Source: Nocardioides panaciterrulae (GTDB lineage: Bacteria > Actinomycetota > Actinomycetes > Propionibacteriales > Nocardioidaceae). From it: 64,000 nt of DNA. A program made the translations under genes and the position numbers. Below the pieces are notes generated by a model that saw nothing but the letters and a program-made list of their open reading frames with translations, did no database searches and was not told where the DNA came from. Below, one piece after another: positions 9,175-17,967 of the stretch (positions are counted from its first letter, which is position 1; every line of letters begins with the position of its first letter). The DNA lies in NCBI RefSeq assembly GCF_013409645.1, contig NZ_JACCBG010000001.1, forward strand, positions 2,540,001 to 2,604,000, given 5' to 3'.

Positions 9175-10097
9175 TCCGCGCCTCCGTTGGACTCCGTCGT
9201 GCCGGACGCGAGCCCGGCCTGCGTGCGTGCGTTCTCAGCGCCGATCAGCGGCGTCGTCGACGTCCGGCCCTCGGCCTGAAGGTCGGAGAGGTACTTCTGG
9301 TAGTCGGCCTTGCTGACCACATGGACCTTGAAGAGCATCCGCGAGTGGTAGACACCGCAGAGCTCGTAGCACTTGCCCTTGTACCAGCCCTCGCGGGTGG
9401 GCGTGATCTCGTAGTGGTTCACGCGGCCCGGGACGACGTCCATCTTCATGAGGAAGCCGGGGACGCCGAAGTCGTGGATCACGTCGGGCGAGTGCAGGTT
9501 GAAGCGGGTGGTCTCGCCGATGGGGAGCACCAGCGTCGGGATGTACGACGCGGTGCCGGCCTCGTAGGCGTAGGACTGGTAGGGGTAGTTCTGGTCGGCG
9601 GCGTCGTCGTTCGCCGAGGCGTCCATCTGACCGATGCCGTAGTTGAAGGTCCACGACCACTGCTGGCCGGTGACCTCGACGGTGTTGTCCACCGGCAGGC
9701 TGTCGTCGAGGACGGTGTTCTGCACATTGACGGTGTGCTGGAAGAACACGATCACCATGATGATCGGGGCGATCGTGTAGAAGATCTCCAGCGGCAGGTT
9801 GTACCGGGTCTGGATCGGGACCTCGTCCTCGCTGCGCCGCCGGAAGCGGAACACGGCGTAGAAGATCAGGCCCCACACCACGAAGCCGGTGATCAGTGCC
9901 GCGATCCACGCGCCCTGCCAGAGGTTCAGAATGTGCTCACCCTGGGTGGAGGCGGGGTCGGGCATCGCGCCACGCTCCCACTCCCCCCTCGTCGCGGATG
10001 AGCAGCTGCTCAGCAGCAGCAGGCTGGTACCCAGCGCGGCCGACACGCCCACTCGGCGAAGGTTCACGGCCGCACGCTTGGGGAGTTGCAGACCCAC
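9171..10097 (-). CDS. ctaC: Cytochrome c oxidase subunit II (CuA subunit), lipoprotein
   Basis: A 308-residue protein with a signal peptide ending in the lipobox LSSC (Cys32), two membrane helices (about 58-82 and 103-122) and an extracytoplasmic CuA domain. The CuA ligands are visible: His208 and the motif [12 protein letters not shown] with Cys243, Cys247, His251 and Met254. It takes electrons from QcrC and hands them to subunit I. The first ATG of the frame is used; a hydrophobic signal follows directly. It is divergent from the desulfurase-like gene, with 115 bp between start codons. Confidence 0.97.
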   Translation of the reverse strand: MGLQLPKRAAVNLRRVGVSAALGTSLLLLSSCSSATRGEWERGAMPDPASTQGEHILNLWQGAWIAALITGFVVWGLIFYAVFRFRRRSEDEVPIQTRYNLPLEIFYTIAPIIMVIVFFQHTVNVQNTVLDDSLPVDNTVEVTGQQWSWTFNYGIGQMDASANDDAADQNYPYQSYAYEAGTASYIPTLVLPIGETTRFNLHSPDVIHDFGVPGFLMKMDVVPGRVNHYEITPTREGWYKGKCYELCGVYHSRMLFKVHVVSKADYQKYLSDLQAEGRTSTTPLIGAENARTQAGLASGTTESNGGAE

Positions 10098-10200
10098 GAA
10101 CGAGCCTCTCTCTCAACGATCACGGATAGCCCGAACAGTATCGGAATCGCCCCTCGTGTGGTCCGGCGGGTACCCCCGCGCGTCCGGGCCGAGTGTCGAC

Positions 10201-10206
10201 TAGGTT
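10201..10206 (+). promoter_or_regulatory. -10 hexamer of the desulfurase-like gene (leaderless)
   Basis: TAGGTT lies exactly 6 nt before the GTG start at 10213, placing transcription start on the start codon. Confidence 0.6.
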
Positions 10207-10212
10207 CGAGGC

Positions 10213-11379
10213 GTGACCCCCGTCTCCGGTTCGGGCGAGCCGGCGCCGCCGGCCACCGGCCCCGGCGCCCCCTATGTCTACCTCGACTCCGCGTCCTCCG
10301 AGCCCCTGCACCCGGCCGCGCGCGAGGTCCTCCTCGCGGCGCTCGACCAGGGCTACGCCGACCCGCGGCGGCTGCACCTGCCCGCGCGGTCGGCGCGGCT
10401 GCTGCTGGACAACGCGCGCGAGGTGGTGGCCGACGCGCTGGGCGTGCGCCGCGACGAGGTCACCTTCACCTCCTCGGGCACCGACGCCGTGCACCGCGGG
10501 CTGGTCGGCCTGGCCCGGGCCCGTCGGCGCCGCGGGTCCCGCGTCGTCCTCTCGGCCGTGGAGCACTCCGCGGTCCACCACGCGGCCGCCTGGGGCGGCG
10601 AGCCCGACGTCGTCGGGGTCATGGACGACGGTCGGGTCCGCGACGGCGACCTGGTCGAGCACGCCGGGGGGCCCGACTGCGCCGTCGTGGCGCTGCAGAG
10701 CGCGAACCACGAGGTGGGCACCCTCCAGCCCGTGGGCGAGCTCGAGCTGCCGGACGGCGTCCCGCTCTTCGTCGACGCCCGGGCCTCGATGGGGCGGCTG
10801 CCGCTCCCCGGCGGCTGGGCGGCGCTGGCCGGCTCCGCGCACCTGTGGGGCGGACCGGCCGGCGTGGGCGTGCTCGTGGTCCGCAAGGGGACCCGCTGGG
10901 AGAGCCCGTTCCCCGAGGACGACCGGGTCGACGACCGCTCCAGCGGCTTCGAGAACGTCCCCGCGGCCCTGGCCGCCGCCGCGGCCCTCCGGGCGGTCGT
11001 GGCCGAACGGGACGAGGTCAACGCCCGGCAGCACGCCCTGGTGGACCGGATCCGCCGGGGGGTCGCCGCCGTCCCCGACGTCGAGGTCGTCGGCGACCCG
11101 GTCGACCGGCTCCCACACCTGGTCACGTTCTCGTTCCTCTACGTCGATGGCGAGGCCCTGGTGAGCGAGCTCGACCGACGAGGGTTCGGGGTCGCGAGCG
11201 GCTCCGCGTGCACGGCCTCGACCCTCGAGCCGAGCCACGTGCTGGCCGCGATGGGCGTGCTCACCCACGGCAACGTCCGGGTCTCCCTGACCCGAGGGAC
11301 CACCGCGAGCGAGGTCGACGCCTTCCTGGCCGCGCTGCCGGAGGTGGTCGCGGGGATCCGCGCGGAGGCCGGCCTGTGA
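10213..11379 (+). CDS. Cysteine desulfurase-like fold-type I protein lacking the PLP lysine
   Basis: A 388-residue protein of the NifS/IscS class V aminotransferase family. Family landmarks are the N-terminal YLDSASSEPL, VEHSAV (catalytic His), NHEVGTLQP, the conserved Asp in FVDARA, SGFENVP, and the persulfide cysteine in SGSACTAS. The position that normally reads SAHK, whose lysine forms the Schiff base with PLP, reads SAHL (codon CTG, about 10852), and the Gln of the VDAxQ motif is Ala. As read, it cannot form the usual internal aldimine. Its stop overlaps the following TusA gene by 4 nt. It may act as a sulfur-handling or scaffold protein rather than a classical desulfurase; a sequencing error is unlikely because the whole segment is in frame. 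Confidence 0.85.
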   Translation: MTPVSGSGEPAPPATGPGAPYVYLDSASSEPLHPAAREVLLAALDQGYADPRRLHLPARSARLLLDNAREVVADALGVRRDEVTFTSSGTDAVHRGLVGLARARRRRGSRVVLSAVEHSAVHHAAAWGGEPDVVGVMDDGRVRDGDLVEHAGGPDCAVVALQSANHEVGTLQPVGELELPDGVPLFVDARASMGRLPLPGGWAALAGSAHLWGGPAGVGVLVVRKGTRWESPFPEDDRVDDRSSGFENVPAALAAAAALRAVVAERDEVNARQHALVDRIRRGVAAVPDVEVVGDPVDRLPHLVTFSFLYVDGEALVSELDRRGFGVASGSACTASTLEPSHVLAAMGVLTHGNVRVSLTRGTTASEVDAFLAALPEVVAGIRAEAGL

Positions 11380-11618
11380 GCGGCGACGGGGCCCACCTCG
11401 AGCTCGACTGCCGGGGGATGCTGTGCCCGCTGCCGGTGATCGAGCTGGGCAAGCACCTGGCCGACGTCCCGGTCGGGGGCACGATCGCGGTCGTGTCGAC
11501 CGACGTGGCCGCCCGCGTGGACGTGCCCGCCTGGTGCCGCATGCGTGGCCAGGAGTACGTCGGGGAGCAGACCGCGCCCGACGGCACCCCCCGTTACGTG
11601 GTGCGCCGGATCAGCTGA
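11376..11618 (+). CDS. TusA/SirA-family sulfur carrier protein
   Basis: An 80-residue protein. GTG at 11376 overlaps the preceding stop by 4 nt. It has the TusA signature CPLP with the acceptor cysteine Cys17 after LDCRGM; a further cysteine is at position 12. TusA proteins accept persulfide sulfur from a desulfurase and pass it on for tRNA thiolation or cofactor synthesis. Pairing with the upstream desulfurase-like gene supports a dedicated sulfur relay. The 3' end overlaps the convergent kinase gene by 8 nt. Confidence 0.88.
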   Translation: MSGDGAHLELDCRGMLCPLPVIELGKHLADVPVGGTIAVVSTDVAARVDVPAWCRMRGQEYVGEQTAPDGTPRYVVRRIS

Positions 11619-12594
11619 CGGCCTTCAGGTGCGGCGCGATCTCGGCCGCCGCGGCCGCGCCGTACGACTCCTCGACCCGGGCGGTGAACTCCGCAGCCGT
11701 GAACGAGTACTCCTGCGTGCCGACCGTCTCCACGACGTAGGCGGCCAGCACGCAGCCGACCTGGGCCGCGCGCTCGAGGCCGACCCCCCACGTCAGGGCG
11801 CCGAGGAAGCCGGCGCGGAACGCGTCCCCGACGCCGGTGGGCTCGAGGGCGGCGACGTTCTTCGCGGCAGACAGCTCGATGGGCTCCTCGCCCTGCTGGA
11901 GGATGCGCACGCCATCGGCGCCCAGGGTGGTGACCTGGAAGCCCACCCGGTCGAGGATCTCCTCGGTGCTCCAGCCGGTCTTCGACTCGATCATGTGCGA
12001 CTCGTACTCGTTGGAGAACAAGATGGCCGCGCCGTCGATGAGCTGCCGGATCAGGTCCCCCTCGCCGAACGCGAGCTGCTGGCTCGGGTCGGCGATGAAG
12101 GGGTAGCCGCGCTGCCGGCACTCGTCGGTGTGCCGCAGCATCCCCTGGGGGTCGTCGGCGCCGATCAGGACGTAGTCCGGCTCCCCCACCCGCGCCACGA
12201 TCGGGGCCAGCTCGATCAGCCGGGCCTCGCTCATCGCGCCGGGGTAGAACGAGGCGAACTGGGCCATCGTCGCGTCGCTGGTGCACACGAAGCGGGCGGT
12301 GTGCCGGGACTCGGAGATGTGCACCGAGTCGCAGTCGACCCCGTGCCGCTCCAGCCACGAGCGGTAGTCGGCGAAGTCCTCACCCGCGGCGCCCACCATG
12401 ACCGGGCGGAGCCCGAGCTGGCCCAGCCCGAAGCACATGTTGGGGGCCACTCCCCCGCGGCGGATCTCGAGGTCGTCGACGAGGAACGAGACCGAGAGCT
12501 TGTCGAGCTGCTCCACCACCAGCGAGTCGGCGAACTTCCCCGAGAACGTCATCAGGTGGTCGGTGGCGATCGATCCGGCGATGAGCAGCGACAT
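11611..12594 (-). CDS. PfkB-family carbohydrate/adenosine kinase
   Basis: A 327-residue ribokinase-like kinase. It has the N-terminal GSIATDH, the RGGVAPNM substrate region, and the C-terminal ATP/anion-hole motif EPTGVGDAFRAGF with the catalytic Asp. It resembles the mycobacterial kinase Rv2202c (adenosine kinase/CbhK), found at the same position relative to ctaC and glycerate kinase. The substrate, adenosine or a sugar, cannot be settled by eye. ATG at 12594 is preferred since homologues begin MxLxxxGSIATDH; a GTG at 12606 would add four residues. Confidence 0.85.
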   Translation of the reverse strand: MSLLIAGSIATDHLMTFSGKFADSLVVEQLDKLSVSFLVDDLEIRRGGVAPNMCFGLGQLGLRPVMVGAAGEDFADYRSWLERHGVDCDSVHISESRHTARFVCTSDATMAQFASFYPGAMSEARLIELAPIVARVGEPDYVLIGADDPQGMLRHTDECRQRGYPFIADPSQQLAFGEGDLIRQLIDGAAILFSNEYESHMIESKTGWSTEEILDRVGFQVTTLGADGVRILQQGEEPIELSAAKNVAALEPTGVGDAFRAGFLGALTWGVGLERAAQVGCVLAAYVVETVGTQEYSFTAAEFTARVEESYGAAAAAEIAPHLKAVS

Positions 12595-12658
12595 GTCAGC
12601 CCACACTACCTGCGGGTACCGCTACCGGTATCCCGCGGTAACCAATACTGTCGAAGGC

Positions 12659-12919
12659 ATGACCGCTGCCCACCCCTCGCCGGGGCCCGCCGACCGCCTC
12701 GCCTACGACGACGCGTCCACGCCGTCGGAGATGTCGGCCGACTGCCGAGCCGCCGGCGCGAACCTGCACCTGCGGCGGGCCGCCCGCGCGGCCGTCCGCC
12801 CGGCCCCCAGCCTCCGTTTCGAGGACTACCCCCGCGACGTCGCCAAGCGCGACATCGAGATCTCCGAGGCCGCTGCCCGGCTCGCGGCCGCGATGAACCT
12901 GCAGGTGGACGGGGACTGA
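12659..12919 (+). CDS. Small hydrophilic protein of unknown function
   Basis: An 86-residue open frame with strong GC at third codon positions, so it looks genuinely coding. No family is recognised. It is rich in Ala, Arg and Asp, has no membrane segment, and ends in a helix-prone segment with alternating charges (AKRDIEISEAAARLAAAM). Divergent from the PfkB kinase and followed 22 nt later by a strong terminator, so it is a single-gene unit. AATACT about 9 nt upstream of the ATG is a possible -10. In mycobacteria this position holds an unrelated membrane protein. Confidence 0.6.
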   Translation: MTAAHPSPGPADRLAYDDASTPSEMSADCRAAGANLHLRRAARAAVRPAPSLRFEDYPRDVAKRDIEISEAAARLAAAMNLQVDGD

Positions 12920-12941
12920 GCCGGGACCTGCGTCAGGACGC

Positions 12942-12975
12942 AGAGAGCCCCCGGCCGGTCGGCCGGGGGCTCTCT
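12942..12975 (+). terminator. Strong bidirectional terminator
   Basis: A perfect 15-bp stem, AGAGAGCCCCCGGCC (12942-12956) with 12961-12975, loop GGTC, followed by GGTTGT. It sits between convergent genes and could serve both. Confidence 0.9.
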
Positions 12976-13018
12976 GGTTGTCGAAGGTCGCGGCAGCGGT
13001 GGCTGCGGCCGCCTCGGA

Positions 13019-13381
13019 CTAGTGGAACGAGTCGCCGCAGGCGCACGACCCGGTGGCGTTCGGGTTGTCGATCGTGAAGCCCTGCTTCTCGATGGTGTCG
13101 ACGAAGTCGATCGTCGCGCCGTTGAGGTAGGGGACGCTCATCCGGTCCACGACGACGCTCACGCCGCCGAAGTCGGTGACGGCGTCGCCGTCGAGCGTGC
13201 GCTCGTCGAAGAACAACTGGTAGCGCAGGCCCGAGCAGCCGCCCGGCTGCACGGAGATGCGCAGGGAGAGATCGTCGCGGCCCTCCTGCTCGAGGAGGCT
13301 CTTCACCTTGGCTGCGGCGACCGGGCTCAGGTTGATCTGGTCGGTGCGGTGCTCGGTGGTGGTCTCGACCTGCTCGGTCAT
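13019..13381 (-). CDS. erpA: HesB/IscA/ErpA-type iron-sulfur insertion protein
   Basis: A 120-residue A-type Fe-S carrier with the three family cysteines: one in PGGCSGLRY and two in the C-terminal SCACGDSFH. It delivers Fe-S clusters to client apoproteins, plausibly including the nearby Rieske protein and NadA. ATG at 13381 is chosen because GGGAG lies 8-9 nt upstream; the longer frame adds unlike residues. It corresponds in position to Rv2204c of mycobacteria. The symbol is by family analogy. Confidence 0.9.
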   Translation of the reverse strand: MTEQVETTTEHRTDQINLSPVAAAKVKSLLEQEGRDDLSLRISVQPGGCSGLRYQLFFDERTLDGDAVTDFGGVSVVVDRMSVPYLNGATIDFVDTIEKQGFTIDNPNATGSCACGDSFH

Positions 13382-13485
13382 GTGCGTGCTCCCAGGCGGT
13401 TGAGTGGTTGGTGCTTGTCTCAATGGTCGCACACCACCGGATATTCCCTCACGGTCCGGCGCCCCGGACCGGCCTCAGGAGGGCC

Positions 13486-14580
13486 TCAGGAGGGTTGGGG
13501 CGACCAGGTGCGGGCCACCCGCTCGGCGACCTCGGCCAGGGCGCCCGCGGGGTCGGCGAAGGACCGCTCCTCCCCCACCACGTCGACCAGCGAGTACGCC
13601 GACTCCACGCCCAGCGCGCGCATCTCCCGGGCGCCGACCGCGACCCGGCCGGCGAGCACCACGCACGGCCGGACCGCTTCGCAGGCCACCTGGGCCACGC
13701 CGTACGGCACCTTGCCGGCCCGGCTGGAGTAGTCGAAGGCGCCCTCACCGGTCACGACCAGGTCGGCGGCCCGGGCCCGCTCGGCGAGACCCACCGCCCC
13801 GGCGACCAGCCCGATCCCCGGCCCCCGGACGGCGCCGAGGGCCAACAGCGCGAAGCCGAGCCCGCCGGCCGCCCCCGCTCCCTTCTCCAGGGCGGTACGC
13901 CGGTCCACCGCGGCCGCGAGCTGCTCGAGGACCGCGTCCAGGACCGGGAGCCGCTCCTCGGCCACTCCCTTCTGGGGACCGAACACCTTGGTGGCCCCGA
14001 ACAGGCCGGTGAGCGGGTTCTCCACGTCCGAGGCGGCCACCAGCCGGACGTCCGCCAGTCGCGCCCGGGCCGCCTCGAGGTCCACCCGGGTCACCCCGTC
14101 CAGGCCGCTCACGCCACGGTCCAGGGGGCGGTCAGCCTGGGCTCCCAGCGCAGCCAGCAGCCCGGCCCCGCCGTCGTTGGTGCCGCTGCCGCCGAGCCCC
14201 ACCACGACCGTCGACGCGCCGGAGGCGACCGCCTCGCCCACGAGCTGGCCCACGCCGTACGTCGTGGCCTCCTCGGCCCCCTCGCCGCCGGTGAGGTGGA
14301 GGCCGCAGGCCTGGGCGCTCTCGACGTAGGCCACCCGGCCGTGCCGCAGGAACGTGGCCGGCACCTGCTGCCCGGCGGGGCCGCGCACGGTGACGGCGAG
14401 CAGGTCGCCGCCGATGGCGGCGTGCAGCACGTCGACGAAGCCGGGCCCGCCGTCCGACATCGGCGCCAGGTCGATCTCGTCGGCCGGGGCATGGCGCCGC
14501 CACCCGAGCGCCACGGCCCGCGCGGCCTCGACCGCGCTCAGGGTGCCGGCGAACTTGTCCGGGGCCACGAGGATCCGCAT
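13486..14580 (-). CDS. Glycerate kinase (type 1 family)
   Basis: A 364-residue protein of the GlxK/YxaA glycerate kinase family. It opens with MRILVAPDKFAGTLSA, has the substrate motif APMSDGGPGF and the glycine-rich GGSGTNDGGAG. These enzymes phosphorylate D-glycerate to 2- or 3-phosphoglycerate. ATG at 14580 starts the conserved MRILVAPDK; a GTG at 14598 is less likely. A hexamer CAGGAT 6 nt upstream of the ATG resembles the leaderless pattern. Position matches Rv2205c. Confidence 0.92.
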   Translation of the reverse strand: MRILVAPDKFAGTLSAVEAARAVALGWRRHAPADEIDLAPMSDGGPGFVDVLHAAIGGDLLAVTVRGPAGQQVPATFLRHGRVAYVESAQACGLHLTGGEGAEEATTYGVGQLVGEAVASGASTVVVGLGGSGTNDGGAGLLAALGAQADRPLDRGVSGLDGVTRVDLEAARARLADVRLVAASDVENPLTGLFGATKVFGPQKGVAEERLPVLDAVLEQLAAAVDRRTALEKGAGAAGGLGFALLALGAVRGPGIGLVAGAVGLAERARAADLVVTGEGAFDYSSRAGKVPYGVAQVACEAVRPCVVLAGRVAVGAREMRALGVESAYSLVDVVGEERSFADPAGALAEVAERVARTWSPQPS

Positions 14581-14653
14581 GCGCCCATCCTGTCCCACGT
14601 CGCTGCCCCACGTCCCTGCCGCTGCCCCACGCCGGGGGGAGACCGCGGCTGGC

Positions 14654-14659
14654 TAGGGT
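14654..14659 (+). promoter_or_regulatory. -10 hexamer of the acetyltransferase gene (leaderless)
   Basis: TAGGGT exactly 6 nt before the GTG start at 14666. Confidence 0.6.
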
Positions 14660-14665
14660 CGGCGC

Positions 14666-15547
14666 GTGGGAGAGCTGCGGATCCGGCCGATGACCGAGGC
14701 CGACGTGCCCGAGGCCGAGCGGGTGAGCGACGAGGGCTTCTTCGAGCTCGACCATCGCACCCGTCGGCGCGACCAGCCGGCCCCGGAGCGGCGCTCGGCG
14801 GCGCACCGGGCGGCCTGGATCGAGCGCACCCGCCATCTCGTGCGCACCGATCCCGGCGGCTGCTGGGTCGCCGAGGACAGCTCCGGCACGGTCGGCATCT
14901 GCACTTCGTTCCGGCGCGAGACGCTGTGGTGCCTCGCGACCTACGCGGTGCTCCCCGGCCGGCAGGGTCAGGGCATCGGCAAGCCCCTCCTCGTCGCGGC
15001 GACGAACCACGGCCGGGGCTGCACCCGCGCCATGCTGTCGGCGTCCTCGGACCCGCGCGCGGTGCGCCTCTACCACCAGGCCGGGTTCGAGCTGCATCCG
15101 CAGATGTACCTGACCGGGACCGTCGACCGCAGCGTCGTGCCGGTGGTCGAGAAGGTGCGCGAGGGCAGCGCCTCGGACATCGAGCTGATGGACTCCCTGG
15201 ACCGGGGGGCGCGCGGCGCCGGCCACGGACCTGACCACGATCTGATGCTGCGCAGCTGGCGCCTGCTCGTGTCCGACAGCTCGACCGGCTCGGGGTACGC
15301 CTACCTCGACGGGCGCGGCCGGCCGGCGCTGATGGCCGCCTCCAACCGGCGTACGGCGACCCGCCTGCTGTGGGCAGCGCTCGCCGAGGGGCCGCCTGCG
15401 GCCACCATCACCCACGTGACCGGGGCGAACCAGTGGGCGCTCGACGTCGGGTTCGCAGCGCGTCTCACGCTGCACCAGGAGGGCTACCTGGGGCTGCGGG
15501 GGATGAAGCCGCCCACGCCGTACCTCCACAACGGGGCTCTGCTGTGA
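14666..15547 (+). CDS. GNAT-family N-acetyltransferase, substrate unknown
   Basis: A 293-residue protein. The N-terminal half is a GNAT domain, with the acetyl-CoA loop visible as RQGQGIGKPLL (the family's Q/RxxGxG/A), and SDPRAVRLYHQAGFE as motif B. The C-terminal half looks like a second, degenerate GNAT-like fold without a clear CoA loop. GTG 14666 has no ribosome binding site but sits 6 nt after a -10, fitting leaderless expression. nadA follows after 19 nt, with its own -10. Confidence 0.82.
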   Translation: MGELRIRPMTEADVPEAERVSDEGFFELDHRTRRRDQPAPERRSAAHRAAWIERTRHLVRTDPGGCWVAEDSSGTVGICTSFRRETLWCLATYAVLPGRQGQGIGKPLLVAATNHGRGCTRAMLSASSDPRAVRLYHQAGFELHPQMYLTGTVDRSVVPVVEKVREGSASDIELMDSLDRGARGAGHGPDHDLMLRSWRLLVSDSSTGSGYAYLDGRGRPALMAASNRRTATRLLWAALAEGPPAATITHVTGANQWALDVGFAARLTLHQEGYLGLRGMKPPTPYLHNGALL

Positions 15548-15554
15548 AACTCAC

Positions 15555-15560
15555 TAGAAT
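15555..15560 (+). promoter_or_regulatory. -10 hexamer of nadA (leaderless)
   Basis: TAGAAT lies exactly 6 nt before the ATG at 15567, and there is no Shine-Dalgarno sequence in the short gap from the previous stop. Confidence 0.65.
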
Positions 15561-15566
15561 CGGCTC

Positions 15567-16751
15567 ATGACCACCGTCGACCTCCCCCTGCTGCCGCTCG
15601 GCCCCGGCCGCGACCTGTCCGCCGAGCGGGGGGTCGAGTGCCCCGGAGACCTGCCGCCGGCCTCCGATCCGGGCCTGGTGGCCCGGGCCCGCGCCGCCAA
15701 GGAGGCGCTCGGCGACCGGGTCTTCGTGCTCGGCCACCACTACCAGCGCGACGAGGTCATCGAGTTCGCCGACGTCACCGGCGACTCCTTCAAGCTCGCC
15801 AAGGACGCCGCGGCGCGTCCCCAGGCGGAGTACATCGTCTTCTGCGGCGTGCACTTCATGGCCGAGTCGGCCGACATCCTCACCGGCGCCGCACAGCAGG
15901 TCGTCCTCCCCGACCTGGCCGCCGGCTGCTCGATGGCCGACATGGCCCGGCTCGCCCAGGTCGAGGACGCGTGGGAGGCGCTGGCCGAGGCGGGCGTCGC
16001 CGACGCGGTGGTGCCGATCACCTACATGAACTCCTCCGCCGACATCAAGGCCTTCTGCGGCCGCCACGGCGGCGCCGTGTGCACCTCGTCCAACGCCGAG
16101 GTGGCGCTGGAGTGGGCCTACGAGCAGCTGCCCGACGTCGAGGGCGGCGCGAAGGTGCTCTTCCTGCCCGACCAGCACCTCGGCCGCAACACCGCGGTCC
16201 TGCAGCTCGGCCTGTCCCTGGACGACTGCGTGGTGTGGGACCCCCGGCAGCCGAACGGCGGGCTGACGGCCGAGCAGCTGCGGGACGCGAAGATGATCCT
16301 GTGGAAGGGCCACTGCTCGGTCCACGGCCGGTTCTCCGCCGAGGTGGTCGACGAGCTGCGGGCCACCATCCCCGGCGTCCAGGTCCTGGTGCACCCCGAG
16401 TGCACGCACGAGGTCGTCACCCGGGCCGACCTGGTCGGGTCGACCGAGTTCATCATCAAGACCATCGAGGCCGCGCCCGCGGGCTCGAGCTGGGCCATCG
16501 GCACCGAGCTGAACCTGGTCAAGCGGCTCGCGGCCGCCCACCCGGACAAGCGCATCGTCTTCCTCGACAAGACCGTGTGCTACTGCTCGACGATGAACCG
16601 CATCGACCTGCCGCACCTGGTGTGGGCGCTGGAGTCGCTGGTCGCCGGCACCGTGGTGAACCGGATCGAGGTCGACCCCGAGACCGAGCGCTGGGCGAAG
16701 CTGGCCCTGCAGCGGATGCTCGACCTGCCGGGCCGCAGCAGCCGGGACTGA
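15567..16751 (+). CDS. nadA: Quinolinate synthase A
   Basis: A 394-residue enzyme that condenses iminoaspartate with dihydroxyacetone phosphate to quinolinate, an early step of NAD synthesis. It carries one 4Fe-4S cluster. Candidate ligands are Cys93 in FCGVHFM, the cysteine of HPEC and one in VCYCSTMN. Other landmarks are LGHHYQRDEV, TYMNSSA and WKGHCSVHG. The usual partners nadB and nadC are not adjacent here. The HesB-type Fe-S carrier gene nearby could supply the cluster. Confidence 0.97.
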   Translation: MTTVDLPLLPLGPGRDLSAERGVECPGDLPPASDPGLVARARAAKEALGDRVFVLGHHYQRDEVIEFADVTGDSFKLAKDAAARPQAEYIVFCGVHFMAESADILTGAAQQVVLPDLAAGCSMADMARLAQVEDAWEALAEAGVADAVVPITYMNSSADIKAFCGRHGGAVCTSSNAEVALEWAYEQLPDVEGGAKVLFLPDQHLGRNTAVLQLGLSLDDCVVWDPRQPNGGLTAEQLRDAKMILWKGHCSVHGRFSAEVVDELRATIPGVQVLVHPECTHEVVTRADLVGSTEFIIKTIEAAPAGSSWAIGTELNLVKRLAAAHPDKRIVFLDKTVCYCSTMNRIDLPHLVWALESLVAGTVVNRIEVDPETERWAKLALQRMLDLPGRSSRD

Positions 16752-16761
16752 CCCCGCCAGG

Positions 16762-17967
16762 TCAGCCGGGCAGCTCCACCCAGGCCGTGGCGCCGCCGCC
16801 CGGCGTCTCCTCGAGCCCGGCGCGGCCGCCGTGCGCCTGGACCACCCGGCGCACCGTGGCCAGCCCGATGCCCTGCCCCGGGATCCGGGTGTGGGCCCGC
16901 ACCATCGGCTCGAAGACCCGCTCGCGGTCCTGCTCCGGGATGCCCGGGCCGTGGTCGACGACGAGCACCCGCCAGCCGTCGGCGGTGCGGTCCGCCCCCA
17001 CCTCGATCCGGGCGGGCCGGCCGTCCCGGGTGAACTTCGCGGCGTTCGCCAGCAGGTTCTGCAGCACCGCGGCCAGCTGCACCGGGTCGCCGGTCACGGT
17101 CGGCAACGGCCCGACCGAGACCACGGCGCCGGCCAGGGCGTCGGCCAGGTCCTCCTGGACCTCCGCCAGCAGGGCGGCCAGGTCGACGTCCTCGCGGCGC
17201 AGCTCGCCGCCCAGGCGCGCATACACCAGCAGGTCCTCGATCATGGCCTCCATCCGCCGCACACCGGAGGCCGCCCGCTCGGTCAGCCAGTGCAGCTGGT
17301 CGGGGCCCGCGCCCTCGTCGATCTGGTGGTCGAGCAGGCGCAGCGACATCGAGACCGCACCGAGCGGGTTGCGCAGGTCGTGGCTGAGCCGGCCGGCGAA
17401 CGCGGCCAGGTCCTCGTTGGAGCGGGCCAGCTCGTGATGGGTGCGCCGCAGCGCCGCGATCGAGGCGTGCAGCCGCCGGGTGCGCAGCTCCAGCTCCAAC
17501 AGGTCGACCACCCGGTCGGCCAGCCCGGCCAGGGCCCGCTCCTGGCTCTGGTCCAGCGAGCGGGGCTCCTCGTCGAACACGCAGAGCGTGCCGATGGCGA
17601 TCCCGTCCGGGGTCACCAGCGGATGACTGGCGTAGAACCGCACCTGCCCGATCACGCCGGTCACGAACGGGTTGTCGTGGAACCGTGGGTCCGTGCGGGC
17701 GTCCGGCACGACCACCGGGTGCCCGGCGGCCAGGGTGAGGTCGCACATCGAGTCCTCGCGCCGGCAGACCGAGGCGTCGAACCCGACCGTGGCGACCTGG
17801 TGCTGCTCGGTGGCGGTGATCAGGTTGATCGTCGCCATCGGCACCCCCGCCACCAGGGCGGCGACCTCGACCAGGGCGACCAGGTCGCGCCGCGGGGGCT
17901 CCTCGAGCACGCCGTACCCGACCAGCTGGGCGACCCGCTCGGCGTCGCGTTCGTACGTCGTGCTCAC
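16762..17967 (-). CDS. GAF-domain sensor histidine kinase in the psp operon
   Basis: A 401-residue cytoplasmic kinase with no membrane segment. An N-terminal GAF domain (about 25-160) is followed by a HisKA domain with phospho-acceptor His196 in RLSHDLRNPLG and an HATPase domain with the N box (LQNLLANAAKF), DHGPGIP and GQGIGLATV. GTG at 17967 overlaps the pspAB stop by 4 nt, so it is translationally coupled to the envelope-stress genes. No response regulator lies beside it. Possible roles are sensing a small ligand or redox state through GAF and feeding a distant regulator. Confidence 0.9.
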   Translation of the reverse strand: MSTTYERDAERVAQLVGYGVLEEPPRRDLVALVEVAALVAGVPMATINLITATEQHQVATVGFDASVCRREDSMCDLTLAAGHPVVVPDARTDPRFHDNPFVTGVIGQVRFYASHPLVTPDGIAIGTLCVFDEEPRSLDQSQERALAGLADRVVDLLELELRTRRLHASIAALRRTHHELARSNEDLAAFAGRLSHDLRNPLGAVSMSLRLLDHQIDEGAGPDQLHWLTERAASGVRRMEAMIEDLLVYARLGGELRREDVDLAALLAEVQEDLADALAGAVVSVGPLPTVTGDPVQLAAVLQNLLANAAKFTRDGRPARIEVGADRTADGWRVLVVDHGPGIPEQDRERVFEPMVRAHTRIPGQGIGLATVRRVVQAHGGRAGLEETPGGGATAWVELPG

